Assembly: GCA_913019965.1 (NCBI GenBank)
Contig: CAJVZR010000017.1
Location: forward strand, 1 to 63,005
Direction: 5' to 3'
Length of the DNA: 63,005 bases
From: an uncultured Oleispira sp.
GTDB lineage: Bacteria > Pseudomonadota > Gammaproteobacteria > Pseudomonadales > Oceanobacteraceae
Part shown: in pieces, positions 35,933 through 47,913 of the stretch
Position numbering within the stretch: the stretch's first letter is position 1
How the letters are laid out: each line of letters begins with the position of its first letter
Position numbers and translations under genes: made by a program
Notes under the pieces: generated by a model
What the model was told of the DNA's origin: nothing
Seen by the model: only the letters and a program-made list of their open reading frames with translations
Databases searched by the model: none

Positions 35933-36403
35933 TTATGCAGTTTCTTTCAATTCTTTTTCCAGGTTCATGCTCGCGGCGCGGCGCTTTTCAGCACTCACCC
36001 AACGACTGCGTTGTTCTTCAGTATTCAATACTAACGGCGGCACTTTGGTAGGCTTACCATCGTCATCTACAGCAATCATAGTGAAGAAGCAGGTATTGGT
36101 ATGACGTACTGACTTACCTTTCAAATCTTCGGCGATAACCTTAATCCCGATTTCCATCGAAGTACGACCGGTATAATTCACAGTCGCAAGTAAGGTCACC
36201 ATTTCACCAATAAAAATCGGCTCACGGAATACTACCTTATCCACTGACAGGGTCACACAATACAATCCGCTATAGCGCATTCCGCAAGTGAGTGCGGCTT
36301 TATCTAGCAGTTTAAGTAATTCACCACCGTGCATCTTGCCAGAAAAGTTAGCCATTCCTGGAGACACGAGTTCGGTCATTTCTGTAGTAACAATTTGTGG
36401 CAT
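35933..36403 (-). CDS. Acyl-CoA thioesterase (hotdog fold, YciA/BACH type)
   Basis: 156 residues from the ATG at 36403; the frame is open to 36520, but the extra 39 residues match nothing in the family. Hotdog features: the N-terminal ELVSPGMANFSGKMHGGELL, KLLDKAAL helix with the conserved Asp, VDKVVFREPIFIGEMV, SMEIGIKVIAED and VRHTNTCFFTMIAVD. The C-terminus is a charged helix with a lysine/glutamate-rich tail. Hydrolyses acyl-CoA; chain preference cannot be told. Confidence 0.88.
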   Translation of the reverse strand: MPQIVTTEMTELVSPGMANFSGKMHGGELLKLLDKAALTCGMRYSGLYCVTLSVDKVVFREPIFIGEMVTLLATVNYTGRTSMEIGIKVIAEDLKGKSVRHTNTCFFTMIAVDDDGKPTKVPPLVLNTEEQRSRWVSAEKRRAASMNLEKELKETA

Positions 36404-36751
36404 AACCGTCTCTTCATTTTTCTTTAGGGAGTTAACCTGCTTAAAGCACATAGCAGGCCAATTGCACTGTTCTGGCTCATCAAAACCATCAACTAGCGCT
36501 TTAATAGAGCCATACATCAAGCAAAGCTGACAATTTTAAGCGGGCTGCATGATAACAGGTCTTATAAGTCTGGGCTATCGTACAGATTTTGCACTAGCGC
36601 TGTGCAAGATTAGTCAGCTTAGGCACCATTACAGCGCTCATTTTAGAAGTTTGATGATCATTATGGTGCTTTTCTAACGAGGAGAATGTCCAAAACCAGC
36701 CCAAAACTGATTCCAACCAAGCATCAAGCTAAGCTTCCAGCGGTATAGCGA
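36404..36751. other. Intergenic gap with an inverted repeat
   Basis: No gene recognised. AGCGCTGT (36596-36603) and ACAGCGCT (36631-36638) form an 8-bp inverted repeat; an inner GTGC/GCAC could extend the arm with a bulge. Followed by CATTTTAG. It could end the membrane-protein transcript on the minus strand or be a regulator site. Confidence 0.4.
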
Positions 36752-37660
36752 TCACTTTTTGCCATTGGCAGGCTTGCCCCCAGAACGTAAATTGATCACC
36801 TTGCCAATACTAGAGAACCAAAAATCAGCCCCCATGGAGGCTGCAAAAGCACTAATGAACCAACCGAGTATCATCAATAGCCAGTCATACCATTGAAACG
36901 AAGCACTGATAAAACCAAAATCATGCCAACCCAAGGGCAGCTCTAAGGTTTCAAGTTCATTGGTTGTTTTCTGCAAGACCTGATAGCGTTGCTTTAATAG
37001 CTCGGACTCTTCACTAATACTACTCGTCTTTAAAATGGCTGGTTGATTAAAAAGTCCCTGCTGAGGAATTAACTTGGGCAGCTGCTTCACCATCTCTGAA
37101 CGCAATTCAGCATCATGAGGGATATCACGAGCAATACGAATGGAATCAATATTCATCATGGCAGCTAAAATAAAGGCGACCAGCAGTAGTACCTTTTGGA
37201 TTTGGCGCTTATACCAGCCACTGACCCGGACCATATTGCCACTGAACCAGTTCTCAACCTTCTCTTTAAATATCAACTCGTCCTCATTGGAATCTAACCA
37301 CATCGCCATTAAAGACTGGCGTAAGCCTCCTTCTGGCAATTTTTCTAGACATTCAATCAGTGTTTTTTCTTTACTGCTATAAAGCTGAAGACTATCGATT
37401 AGTGCGATACGGAAGTTTTCTGCGGGAATATATGAGGCCTTACGATATTTATCCGATAGTTTACTGAGCATCGAATGACGCAATAAATTATCCGATAGCA
37501 GTTCATCTTCTACTAGGTAACGAATACCGCGCTCCAGTTGTTTTCCACGCAAAGAGAAAACCCCTGCTAAGAACTCAACTAGGGTACTGCATAATAAACT
37601 GAAAACCAGATAGACTGCCGCTAAACCGAGGGCGACTTCAACTATGATGTGATCAAACAT
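36752..37660 (-). CDS. Uncharacterised membrane protein
   Basis: 302 residues; I do not recognise a named family. Transmembrane segments at about 7-35 (VEVALGLAAVYLVFSLLCST, then LVEFLAGVFSL), about 158-172 (LLVAFILAAMMNI), and a C-terminal pair near 255-285 (WYDWLLMILGWFISAFAASM, then GADFWFS). A charged domain of about 120 residues lies between TM1 and TM2 and another, partly coiled-coil, between TM2 and TM3. 42 bp after djlA on the same strand, so probably the last gene of amgK-murU-djlA. Confidence 0.75.
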   Translation of the reverse strand: MFDHIIVEVALGLAAVYLVFSLLCSTLVEFLAGVFSLRGKQLERGIRYLVEDELLSDNLLRHSMLSKLSDKYRKASYIPAENFRIALIDSLQLYSSKEKTLIECLEKLPEGGLRQSLMAMWLDSNEDELIFKEKVENWFSGNMVRVSGWYKRQIQKVLLLVAFILAAMMNIDSIRIARDIPHDAELRSEMVKQLPKLIPQQGLFNQPAILKTSSISEESELLKQRYQVLQKTTNELETLELPLGWHDFGFISASFQWYDWLLMILGWFISAFAASMGADFWFSSIGKVINLRSGGKPANGKK

Positions 37661-37702
37661 GAAACATCCTTGTATTAGCCATTATCAAATAACGAGCTAT
37701 TT

Positions 37703-40292
<2,590 letters not shown>

Positions 40293-40385
40293 GCTGGCCT
40301 CTTGACTTGGGTTAGGCAGAAAAAAAGATTCGGTATACAATCTACGCCTTTAGCGCAGACATTATTTACGCACCATAGCATAAGG

Positions 40386-42881
40386 ATGGATCGGATTCTC
40401 CGATTTAACATGAACAAAGCCTATTCCCTGTTAATCGCAGTTTTCAGTACATTTTCTGTTGCCAGTTTCGCCGCAGAAGATACGATTTCTGATGAAAACT
40501 TCAATTATGCATTCCAACCATTATCATGGTACCCACTGGAAGATTTAACCACGGCTGAAGCCAAAGCCTTACCCGAGTTCTGCTCGGGTAAGTATCGTCC
40601 AGTCGCGCTGGTACCCAGAACCGAAGAAAGTATATTAATCGAAGCCAACGAGTCCACCGCCAGTAAGAATGGTGATGCCATCTTTACCGGTGACGTTGAG
40701 TTTAGTCAGCTTGATCGAAAAATAACCAGCGATAAAGCCATCTGGTCACAAGCAAACCGTAATGCTGATTTTAGCGGCAACGTAAGCATTATCACTTCTG
40801 ATCTAGTGATGTCTGGGGATCAAGCTCAGATAAATGAAAATGATCAAATCGGCAAAATTCAAAATAGTGAATATTCTATCCCTAGCACCCACATGCGTGG
40901 CACCGCCGCGAGTATCGATAGCGAAGGTGAATTCATTATTCAGCTTACCGATTCGACCTACACATTTTGTGAGCCAGGTAGAAATGACTGGGATATTAAA
41001 GCCAGTGAAATTAATCTCGACCGTGAAAGCGGCATCGGTAGCGCTTGGCATACCCAGCTAAGAATTAAAGAAGTTCCGATTATGTATCTTCCTTATTATC
41101 GTTTTCCTATCGACGATAGACGCATGACCGGTTTTTTAGATCCTACTTTCAGCATCAATGGTGAAGTCCAAGCCAGTGAAATGTCGATTCCTTTTTATCT
41201 GAATCTGCACCCTCAAGTTGATGCCACGATTACACCAAAAGAAATTCTAGATCATGGTTTATTATGGCAAGGGCAAGTACGTCACCTCACCAGTATTTTT
41301 GGCTATGGTGAATTTAACTATGGAGAATTGAAAAATGACCGTAGCTATTTGCAAGATCAGACCGAAGTGGATTCAGTGAGCGGTGATACCGTCGAGATTG
41401 AAACCCCAAGACAAGACCGTTGGTTAATTAATTATCAACAGCGCGGTGATATCAACGAAAACTGGCATCATCGCTGGGTTTATAACGAAATCAGCGATAA
41501 TGACTTTCTCAACGATACCAAATCAAGTTTAGGCATTAACCGTGAAACTCACATGCCAACTCGAGGTGAAATCTACTTTGATAAAGACGCTTGGCACTTT
41601 GATATTCTCGGCGAAAGCTATCAAACCGTTGACGATACCATTGCCCTATCTTCACGCCCCTATAAGCGCTTACCTCAGTTGAATCTGAATTACTCACCAG
41701 AATCTTTTTCTGGCTTAACTGGCTCATTGACCAGCCAAGCTACAAAATTCAAACGCGATAATAACAAGCTAACGGGCACCAGCGCGATCAATGGTACACG
41801 TTTAGTTCTCGACTCTAGCCTAAGCTATACCTTGGAATGGCCTTTCGCCTACATTACCCCTAAAGCAGAATATAAGGTACGCCAATATCAACTTGAAGAT
41901 GTTGAGCAAAGCTTAATTGATGAGGGCTATGACGAGAATCCAAACATTGCGATACCTAAATACAGCTTAGATGCAGGCTTATTCTTTGAACGTGAATTTG
42001 AAGCCTTTAATAATGGCTATATTCAAACCTTAGAACCTAGAGTTATGCATTTACAAGTGCCTTATTATGATCAAAGTGAAATCCCTAACTTTGATAGCAG
42101 TGCTCTTACTTTTAATTCCAGCCAACTCTTCCGTGATTACCGCTTCAACGGTAACGACCGCATTGGTGACGCCAATCAAACGACTCTTGGCTTAACAACG
42201 CGCTTTTTACAAGACAGTGATGGTACAGAAACACTGAATGCCAGCATCGGCCGTATTTATTATCATCAAGATCGTCGTGTGCAATTATCCGGCACCACGG
42301 TCAGTGAAGCCGATAGCCGCAAAACGTCTTCCACTATGATCGAAAGTACTTGGAATCCCTTTGATGAATGGCGTTTATACAGCATGGTCGAGTGGGGCAA
42401 AGCGCCTAAAGTCGCTGGAGAAAAATTTGAAGATGAAATACTGCAGAAGCAATTCAGTATTGAATATAACGATAACTTAAATCATATGGCGAATATCGGC
42501 TTACGAGAAAACCAAGCCTCTAGCATCCGTCAGCTTGATATTGGAGTCTTTTGGGCGATTAACGACTCTTGGGCCTTAATTGGTAGCCGTAAAAAAGATT
42601 TATGGAATTATGAAGCCGACGAAATTAAACCCGTCGACCCTGTTATTGAAGCCCTCGCAGGGTTTGAATACCAAAGCTGTTGCTGGCGTGCTCAAATTCT
42701 TTATCAAGAACAAAGCAAACGCATAACCGATGAAGAAACCAATACCGATAAACAATACGGCTGGTTATTACGCATCGAACTTAAAGGGCTAGCCAACTTT
42801 GGTGCTAACCCAGACGACATTATGAATCAATCAATTCGCGGATATTCAACTCGCCGCTATTTTGATTTTGAAAGTGAATAA
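40386..42881 (+). CDS. lptD: LPS-assembly protein LptD
   Basis: 831 residues from ATG 40386; an alternative ATG at 40410 gives a tidier signal peptide (MNKAYSLLIAVFSTFSVASF, then AAED). Neither has a well-spaced ribosome-binding site. Periplasmic OstA/LptA-like domain about 90-230 (NGDAIFTGDVEFSQLDRKIT, DSTYTFCEPG), then the 26-strand barrel beginning PIMYLPYYRFPIDDRRMTGF. Cysteines occur near the N-terminus (FCSG), in FCEPG and as the CC pair of YQSCCWRAQ, the positions used for the inter-domain disulfides of LptD. Inserts LPS into the outer leaflet with LptE. First gene of lptD-surA-pdxA-rsmA-apaG-apaH. Confidence 0.95.
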   Translation: MDRILRFNMNKAYSLLIAVFSTFSVASFAAEDTISDENFNYAFQPLSWYPLEDLTTAEAKALPEFCSGKYRPVALVPRTEESILIEANESTASKNGDAIFTGDVEFSQLDRKITSDKAIWSQANRNADFSGNVSIITSDLVMSGDQAQINENDQIGKIQNSEYSIPSTHMRGTAASIDSEGEFIIQLTDSTYTFCEPGRNDWDIKASEINLDRESGIGSAWHTQLRIKEVPIMYLPYYRFPIDDRRMTGFLDPTFSINGEVQASEMSIPFYLNLHPQVDATITPKEILDHGLLWQGQVRHLTSIFGYGEFNYGELKNDRSYLQDQTEVDSVSGDTVEIETPRQDRWLINYQQRGDINENWHHRWVYNEISDNDFLNDTKSSLGINRETHMPTRGEIYFDKDAWHFDILGESYQTVDDTIALSSRPYKRLPQLNLNYSPESFSGLTGSLTSQATKFKRDNNKLTGTSAINGTRLVLDSSLSYTLEWPFAYITPKAEYKVRQYQLEDVEQSLIDEGYDENPNIAIPKYSLDAGLFFEREFEAFNNGYIQTLEPRVMHLQVPYYDQSEIPNFDSSALTFNSSQLFRDYRFNGNDRIGDANQTTLGLTTRFLQDSDGTETLNASIGRIYYHQDRRVQLSGTTVSEADSRKTSSTMIESTWNPFDEWRLYSMVEWGKAPKVAGEKFEDEILQKQFSIEYNDNLNHMANIGLRENQASSIRQLDIGVFWAINDSWALIGSRKKDLWNYEADEIKPVDPVIEALAGFEYQSCCWRAQILYQEQSKRITDEETNTDKQYGWLLRIELKGLANFGANPDDIMNQSIRGYSTRRYFDFESE

Positions 42882-42902
42882 GTACAGGAATAAATCAGTA
42901 AT

Positions 42903-44186
42903 ATGAATAAAAAAGCACTTATCGGTTTAATCGCCTTTTGCTCAGCCTTTAGTCTTTCTTTGAACAGCCAAGCGGCACCGGTTGAAATTGATCGCATCGC
43001 GGCCATCGTCGACGACAGCATCATTATGCACAGCGAATTAGAGGCGCGTATGGATTCTGTTAAACGCCAAATGGGCGGCCAGATTCCACCGGATAGTTTA
43101 TTACGCCCACAAGTATTAGAGCGTTTAATCTTAGAAAATATTCAACTGCAAATGGCTGATCGTGGTGGCGTGCAAATTTCTGATCAGCAGCTAACGGATA
43201 CTGTAAAACGTATTGCCAAGCAAAATGGTATGACCATTGAACAGTTCAGTAAAGCCCTTGAGAAAGATGGTTTGTCGTATCGTGAAGCGGTAGAACAAAT
43301 TCGCACTGAAATGATCATTAGTCGCGTACAAAAATTTCAAGTCAATAATCGCGTACAAATTTCACAACAAGATATTGATTATTTCTTAGCGTCAAAAGCC
43401 GGTCAAATGGCGGCCGAAGCTGAGTATCGCTTAAGCCACATTTTAATCTCGATTCCAAGCCAAGCCAGTGCCAAAGAAATTCAAAACGCGCGCGCAAAGG
43501 CAGATAAAATCATTGCGGATATCAAAGCCGGTAAAGATTTCCAACAACAAGCTATCGCAAAATCAAATGGCCGTAATGCCCTTAAAGGTGGCGACTTAGG
43601 CTGGCGTAAACACGCTCAATTACCTTCTCTATTTGCCGATGCGGTAACTGAATTAAAATTGGGTGAAGTCTCTGCCCCGATTAAAAGTGCCAGTGGTATT
43701 CACATCATCCAGCTTTCCGATAAGCGCGGTGGCTCAACGGTGATGGTTCTACAAAACAAGGTAAAACACATACTGGTAATGCCAAACGAGATTCGTTCTG
43801 ATGACGACGCTCAAGCGCGCATTAAACAGGTACATCACAAGCTAGTGAACGGCGCGAAATTTGCCGAATTAGCCAAAGAATATTCTGATGACCCTGGCAG
43901 CGCAGCCAATGGTGGTGATCTTGGCTGGGTTAATCCTGGTGATATGGTACCGGCATTCGACCGTATCATGAGTGAAATTGAACCCGGTAAGCTAAGTAAG
44001 CCTTTCAAGAGTAAATTTGGCTGGCATATCCTACAAGTTGAAGAGCGCAAAGAAACCGACTTAGGTGAACAGGTACAGCGTAATCAAATTCATCAAATGC
44101 TGCAGTCGCGTCAATTTGAAGAAGAGCTCCCTATTTGGTTACGTAAAATTCGCTCTGAAGCTTATGTCGATATCAAAGAGTCATAA
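42903..44186 (+). CDS. surA: Periplasmic chaperone/PPIase SurA
   Basis: 427 residues: signal peptide (MNKKALIGLIAFCSAFSLSL, cleavage near SQA-AP), N-terminal chaperone domain about 28-165, parvulin domain 1 about 172-275 (AEYRLSHILISIP, GGDLGWRKHAQLPSLFADAV) and parvulin domain 2 about 285-385 (VKHILVMPNEI, GGDLGWVNPGDMVPAFDRIM). The family's standard four-part layout, here next to lptD, its main client in E. coli. 21 bp after lptD. Confidence 0.97.
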   Translation: MNKKALIGLIAFCSAFSLSLNSQAAPVEIDRIAAIVDDSIIMHSELEARMDSVKRQMGGQIPPDSLLRPQVLERLILENIQLQMADRGGVQISDQQLTDTVKRIAKQNGMTIEQFSKALEKDGLSYREAVEQIRTEMIISRVQKFQVNNRVQISQQDIDYFLASKAGQMAAEAEYRLSHILISIPSQASAKEIQNARAKADKIIADIKAGKDFQQQAIAKSNGRNALKGGDLGWRKHAQLPSLFADAVTELKLGEVSAPIKSASGIHIIQLSDKRGGSTVMVLQNKVKHILVMPNEIRSDDDAQARIKQVHHKLVNGAKFAELAKEYSDDPGSAANGGDLGWVNPGDMVPAFDRIMSEIEPGKLSKPFKSKFGWHILQVEERKETDLGEQVQRNQIHQMLQSRQFEEELPIWLRKIRSEAYVDIKES

Positions 44187-44189
44187 TTG

Positions 44190-45233
44190 ATGACCTTTAC
44201 TATTAACCAGTCAAACGCATCAAGCTCTACGACAATACCCGTTCTTGCAATCACCGCCGGTGAGCCTGCGGGAATTGGCCCGGACTTATGCGTTCAAATT
44301 GCTCAGCAAACTTGGGATTATCAGATTCTGGTAATTTGCGATAAGCAGCTGCTACTCGATCGCGCTCAGCAATTAGGTTTACCGCTAAGAGTGAGCGACT
44401 TTGACGAAACAGCCATAGTCGCTCATCAACCAGGCCACCTTTGGGTTAAACATGTTCCTTTAGCCCAGCCATCCGTCGCCGGTGAATTAAATACCGCCAA
44501 TGGCACGTATGTTTTGAAAACCTTAGATATCGCAACTCAAGGATGCCTTGATAATCATTGGCATGCCATGGTGACAGCCCCTTTGCATAAAGGCGTCATT
44601 AACGATTCTAACGAAGTAAAAACCGGCTCGTTTACTGGCCATACCGAATATCTGCGCGACTTTTGTGGCCGCGATGAAGTTGTCATGATGCTTGCGACTG
44701 AAGATCTTCGCGTCGCATTAGTAACGACTCACTTACCGCTAAGAGATGTAGCAGATGCCATCACCCCTGATCGCATCAGCCGTGTCGCACGTATTTTACA
44801 CAACGATTTACAACAGTTTTTTGCTATAGAACAGCCACGAGTACTCGTGGCAGGGCTCAATCCTCACGCCGGTGAAGGTGGCCACCTTGGCATGGAAGAG
44901 ATCGAAATTATTGAGCCAACATTAAAAGCGCTTAATGAAGAAGGCCTCAACCTGATCGGTCCGCTACCCGCCGATACCTTATATACCCCAAAACACCTTG
45001 AACACGCTGATGCTACATTAGCCATGTATCATGATCAGGGATTACCGGTATTAAAATTTCACGGATTTGGCCGAGCCGCTAATATTACTTTAGGCCTCCC
45101 CATTATTCGCACCTCTGTGGACCATGGCACGGCGTTAGATCTTGCCGGCACAGGTACCGCAGATGCTGGCAGTTTAGAAACTGCTTTAAAAGTTGCCGCC
45201 CAAATGGCCGCCGCTTATTCGACCCAACAATAA
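44190..45233 (+). CDS. pdxA: 4-hydroxythreonine-4-phosphate dehydrogenase PdxA
   Basis: 347 residues. Pyridoxal-5'-phosphate synthesis: oxidises 4-phosphohydroxy-threonine with NAD. Motifs: [14 protein letters not shown] near the start, [37 protein letters not shown] (metal His) and [10 protein letters not shown] with [20 protein letters not shown]. The ATG at 44190 is chosen over a TTG immediately after the surA stop (44187). surA-pdxA-ksgA is the classical E. coli order. Confidence 0.97.
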   Translation: MTFTINQSNASSSTTIPVLAITAGEPAGIGPDLCVQIAQQTWDYQILVICDKQLLLDRAQQLGLPLRVSDFDETAIVAHQPGHLWVKHVPLAQPSVAGELNTANGTYVLKTLDIATQGCLDNHWHAMVTAPLHKGVINDSNEVKTGSFTGHTEYLRDFCGRDEVVMMLATEDLRVALVTTHLPLRDVADAITPDRISRVARILHNDLQQFFAIEQPRVLVAGLNPHAGEGGHLGMEEIEIIEPTLKALNEEGLNLIGPLPADTLYTPKHLEHADATLAMYHDQGLPVLKFHGFGRAANITLGLPIIRTSVDHGTALDLAGTGTADAGSLETALKVAAQMAAAYSTQQ

Positions 45234-45273
45234 GTACACTGCTAATCGTAAAGAATTGAGTAAAGAGAAAAAC

Positions 45274-46188
45274 ATGAGTGATTTTAATGCCCCTCGTTCA
45301 ACGGGCAATAAGCGTAAAAATGCTGGCAGACCGAAGTCTGAGGCACAAAAAGTATTAGCCGCGAATGCAGGCCATAAAGCTCGTAAACGGTTTGGTCAAA
45401 ACTTCCTGCACGACGGCAATATCATCAATAAAATTGTACGTGCGATTAACCCCAAAGAAGGCCAAAACCTAGTTGAAATTGGACCGGGAATGGGAGCGAT
45501 TACAGAGCCTGTCCTAGAAGCCGCTGGCGCATTAAACGTTGTTGAAATCGATCGTGATTTAATTCCTCGTTTACGCACTCAATTCTTTAACTACCCTAAT
45601 TTTAAAGTCTATGAGGGTGATGCCTTACAATACGACTTTACCCAGTTAATCGATAAAGAAGCGGAAAACCCTGCGCCACTACGTATTATTGGTAACCTGC
45701 CATATAACATTTCAACGCCGCTTATTTTTCATCTTTTGAGTTATACCGAACAGCATCTAGTACAAGACATGCACTTTATGCTGCAAAAAGAGGTGGTCGA
45801 TCGTTTGGCTGCAGGTCCAGGAACATCAGACTATGGTCGCCTAGGCATCATGGCCCAATATTGGTGTCGTGTAGAGCCGCTTTTCATTGTTGGCCCCGGT
45901 GCGTTTAATCCACCCCCTAAGGTTGATTCTGCGATTGTACGCTTAGTCCCCCATGAAACGTTGCCCTTCCCAACCAAAGACCATAACATTCTGCAGCACG
46001 TTGTCCGTCAAGCGTTCAGTATGCGCCGAAAGACCTTGCGTAATACCTTAAAAACGTTAATTTCGGCTGAAAATATCGAGCGCTTAGGTATTGATGCAGG
46101 TTTACGTCCAGAACGCTTAACGTTAGAAGAGTACGTTAAAATTGCTGATTTTGTTGCGGAAAACCCATTAAAAGCAGATGACCAATAA
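45274..46188 (+). CDS. rsmA: 16S rRNA adenine-1518/1519 dimethyltransferase RsmA (KsgA)
   Basis: 304 residues from the ATG at 45274 (GAGAAAAA upstream). The frame opens at 45193 within pdxA, but that is not supported. SAM domain: [46 protein letters not shown], and catalytic [14 protein letters not shown]-terminal substrate domain with [14 protein letters not shown] and [15 protein letters not shown]. An N-terminal extension of about 37 residues, rich in Lys/Arg/Ala, precedes the usual start and is longer than in E. coli. Dimethylates two adenines in helix 45. Confidence 0.96.
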   Translation: MSDFNAPRSTGNKRKNAGRPKSEAQKVLAANAGHKARKRFGQNFLHDGNIINKIVRAINPKEGQNLVEIGPGMGAITEPVLEAAGALNVVEIDRDLIPRLRTQFFNYPNFKVYEGDALQYDFTQLIDKEAENPAPLRIIGNLPYNISTPLIFHLLSYTEQHLVQDMHFMLQKEVVDRLAAGPGTSDYGRLGIMAQYWCRVEPLFIVGPGAFNPPPKVDSAIVRLVPHETLPFPTKDHNILQHVVRQAFSMRRKTLRNTLKTLISAENIERLGIDAGLRPERLTLEEYVKIADFVAENPLKADDQ

Positions 46189-46627
46189 CATGACGGATAT
46201 AGACGCGAATACAATTATTCCCGCTCACCAGATGCCAGAAGTACAGGTGACTGTTGAGCCGCAATATATTGAAGGTCAATCTATCCCTGACGAGCAAAAA
46301 TACGTATTCGCTTATCATGTTGATATCTACAACCCCAGCCATCACGCCGTACAGGTTTTAACCCGACACTGGTTAATTACCGATGGTAATGGCAAATTAC
46401 AAGAAGTTCAGGGAGAAGGTGTTGTCGGCGAAACACCGATCATTGGCCCTGGAGATAGCTATCAATATTCCAGTGGTGCTGTGCTCAGTACCGTAGTCGG
46501 TAGTATGAGCGGCCATTATGGCATGCGCTTGATTCTTGAAGCCGAAGAGGAAACAGAAGGTGACGCGTTAATGTTTAATGCTCAGGTTCCTGTCTTCACT
46601 CTCGCTGTGCCTTCTGCATTGAACTAG
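46178..46627 (+). CDS. apaG: Co2+/Mg2+ efflux protein ApaG
   Basis: 149 residues from ATG 46178, overlapping the end of rsmA by 11 bases; an ATG at 46190 is an alternative. Immunoglobulin-like ApaG fold: [74 protein letters not shown] glutamate-rich insertion ([12 protein letters not shown] near residues 123-134) sits before the final [12 protein letters not shown]. Exact role is unclear in spite of the name. Confidence 0.93.
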   Translation: MTNNMTDIDANTIIPAHQMPEVQVTVEPQYIEGQSIPDEQKYVFAYHVDIYNPSHHAVQVLTRHWLITDGNGKLQEVQGEGVVGETPIIGPGDSYQYSSGAVLSTVVGSMSGHYGMRLILEAEEETEGDALMFNAQVPVFTLAVPSALN

Positions 46628-46636
46628 AGGTTATAC

Positions 46637-47455
46637 GTGGCAACCTACGCAATTGGTGATGTTCAAGGCTGTTATGATTCGCTAATGGCTTTATTAGACA
46701 AGCTCGATTACGACGATAATCAAGATACGCTTTGGTTTGCCGGTGACCTTGTTAACCGTGGCCCGAAATCACTCAAAACTCTTCGCTTTATTAAAGGACT
46801 AGGAGATAAGGCGATTTCGGTACTCGGTAATCACGACCTGCATTTATTGGCGATTTATTTTAACGATAAAAACCCAAGAAAATCTGATACTTTAACTGCA
46901 ACTCTGAATGCCAGTGATAGTGAAGAATTAATGCACTGGTTAAGACACCAGCCACTCGTGCACCATGATGAAAACTTAAATGCGCTAATGGTTCATGCGG
47001 GTATTCCCCCTAAGTGGAGTGCAAAAAAAGCCGTTAAGCGCTCGCTAGAATTTGAAACCTTTATTCAATCTCCGGATTTTAAAGAGTTCTTTAAAGTCAT
47101 GTACGGCAATCATCCAGACCAATGGGATAAATCTCTTGTCGGAATGGAACGCTTGCGAATCATCGTTAACTATTTTACTCGTATGCGTTTTTGCACACAG
47201 AAAGGTCAGCTCGATTTATTGACCAAAGAAGGATTAGACAACAAACCGACAGGCTTTTCACCTTGGTTTGAACTCGAACGCAAAGCTCAATATACACGAA
47301 TCTTTTTTGGCCACTGGGCGGCTCTAGAAGGTAAAGCTGATGTTGATAATGTGTTTGCCCTAGATACCGGCTGCGTTTGGGGTGGCAAACTCAGCGCAAT
47401 TCGTTTAGAGGATGAAACCTGGTTTCGCACTCCTGCTGTCGATAAGTATAAATAA
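46637..47455 (+). CDS. apaH: Bis(5'-nucleosyl)-tetraphosphatase, symmetrical (ApaH)
   Basis: 272 residues from GTG 46637 (GAGG upstream). Metallophosphatase motifs are at the N-terminus: IGDVQGCYDS, AGDLVNRGPKS, LGNHDLHLL; later VHAGIPP and GHWAALEG. Hydrolyses Ap4A to two ADP, limiting alarmone levels and mRNA Np4-capping. 9 bp after apaG, the usual operon. Confidence 0.97.
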   Translation: MATYAIGDVQGCYDSLMALLDKLDYDDNQDTLWFAGDLVNRGPKSLKTLRFIKGLGDKAISVLGNHDLHLLAIYFNDKNPRKSDTLTATLNASDSEELMHWLRHQPLVHHDENLNALMVHAGIPPKWSAKKAVKRSLEFETFIQSPDFKEFFKVMYGNHPDQWDKSLVGMERLRIIVNYFTRMRFCTQKGQLDLLTKEGLDNKPTGFSPWFELERKAQYTRIFFGHWAALEGKADVDNVFALDTGCVWGGKLSAIRLEDETWFRTPAVDKYK

Positions 47456-47489
47456 CCCCTTTTATAAATAATAATCATAGGATTTACTC

Positions 47490-47813
47490 ATGAGCGCAAA
47501 CTTTACTCGCATCAATGCCAATGACGCTAAGACGTTAATCGAACAAGGCACTAGCCAAATTATCGATATTCGTGATGCCATGAGCTTCCAAGCTGGACAC
47601 ATTAAAAATGCAGCTCACATCGATAACCAAAGTATTGAGCCGTTTATTGCTCAAGCTGATCAGCAAGCGCCCTTAATTGTGTGTTGTTATCACGGAAACT
47701 CTAGCCAGAATGCCGCGCACTATTTTGGCGAGCAAGGCTTTAAAGAAGTTTATAGTTTGGATGGTGGTTTTGAGCAGTGGAAGGTAGTTTATCCTGAGCT
47801 TTGTGAACGCTAG
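47490..47813 (+). CDS. glpE: Thiosulfate sulfurtransferase GlpE (single-domain rhodanese)
   Basis: 107 residues, size of E. coli GlpE. Rhodanese elements: IIDIRDAMSFQAGHIKNAAH and the active-site loop C66-Y-H-G-N-S-S identical in form to GlpE. Transfers sulfane sulfur from thiosulfate to thiols. 34 bp after apaH, an order found in Pseudomonas too. Confidence 0.95.
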   Translation: MSANFTRINANDAKTLIEQGTSQIIDIRDAMSFQAGHIKNAAHIDNQSIEPFIAQADQQAPLIVCCYHGNSSQNAAHYFGEQGFKEVYSLDGGFEQWKVVYPELCER

Positions 47814-47838
47814 GCTAGTGCTTTCTTCATGATTAACT

Positions 47839-47872
47839 CCCCTTCTTGTTTTCATATAAAAACAAGAAGGGG
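47839..47872. terminator. Bidirectional hairpin terminator after glpE
   Basis: 14-bp perfect stem CCCCTTCTTGTTTT/AAAACAAGAAGGGG (47839-47852 and 47859-47872), 6-nt loop. The T-tracts are partly in the stem itself; TCATTTTATTT follows on the plus strand. Serves glpE and the convergent lipoprotein. Confidence 0.75.
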
Positions 47873-47913
47873 TCATTTTATTTAATACGTTATTTGACGT
47901 TTTATTCAATTAT

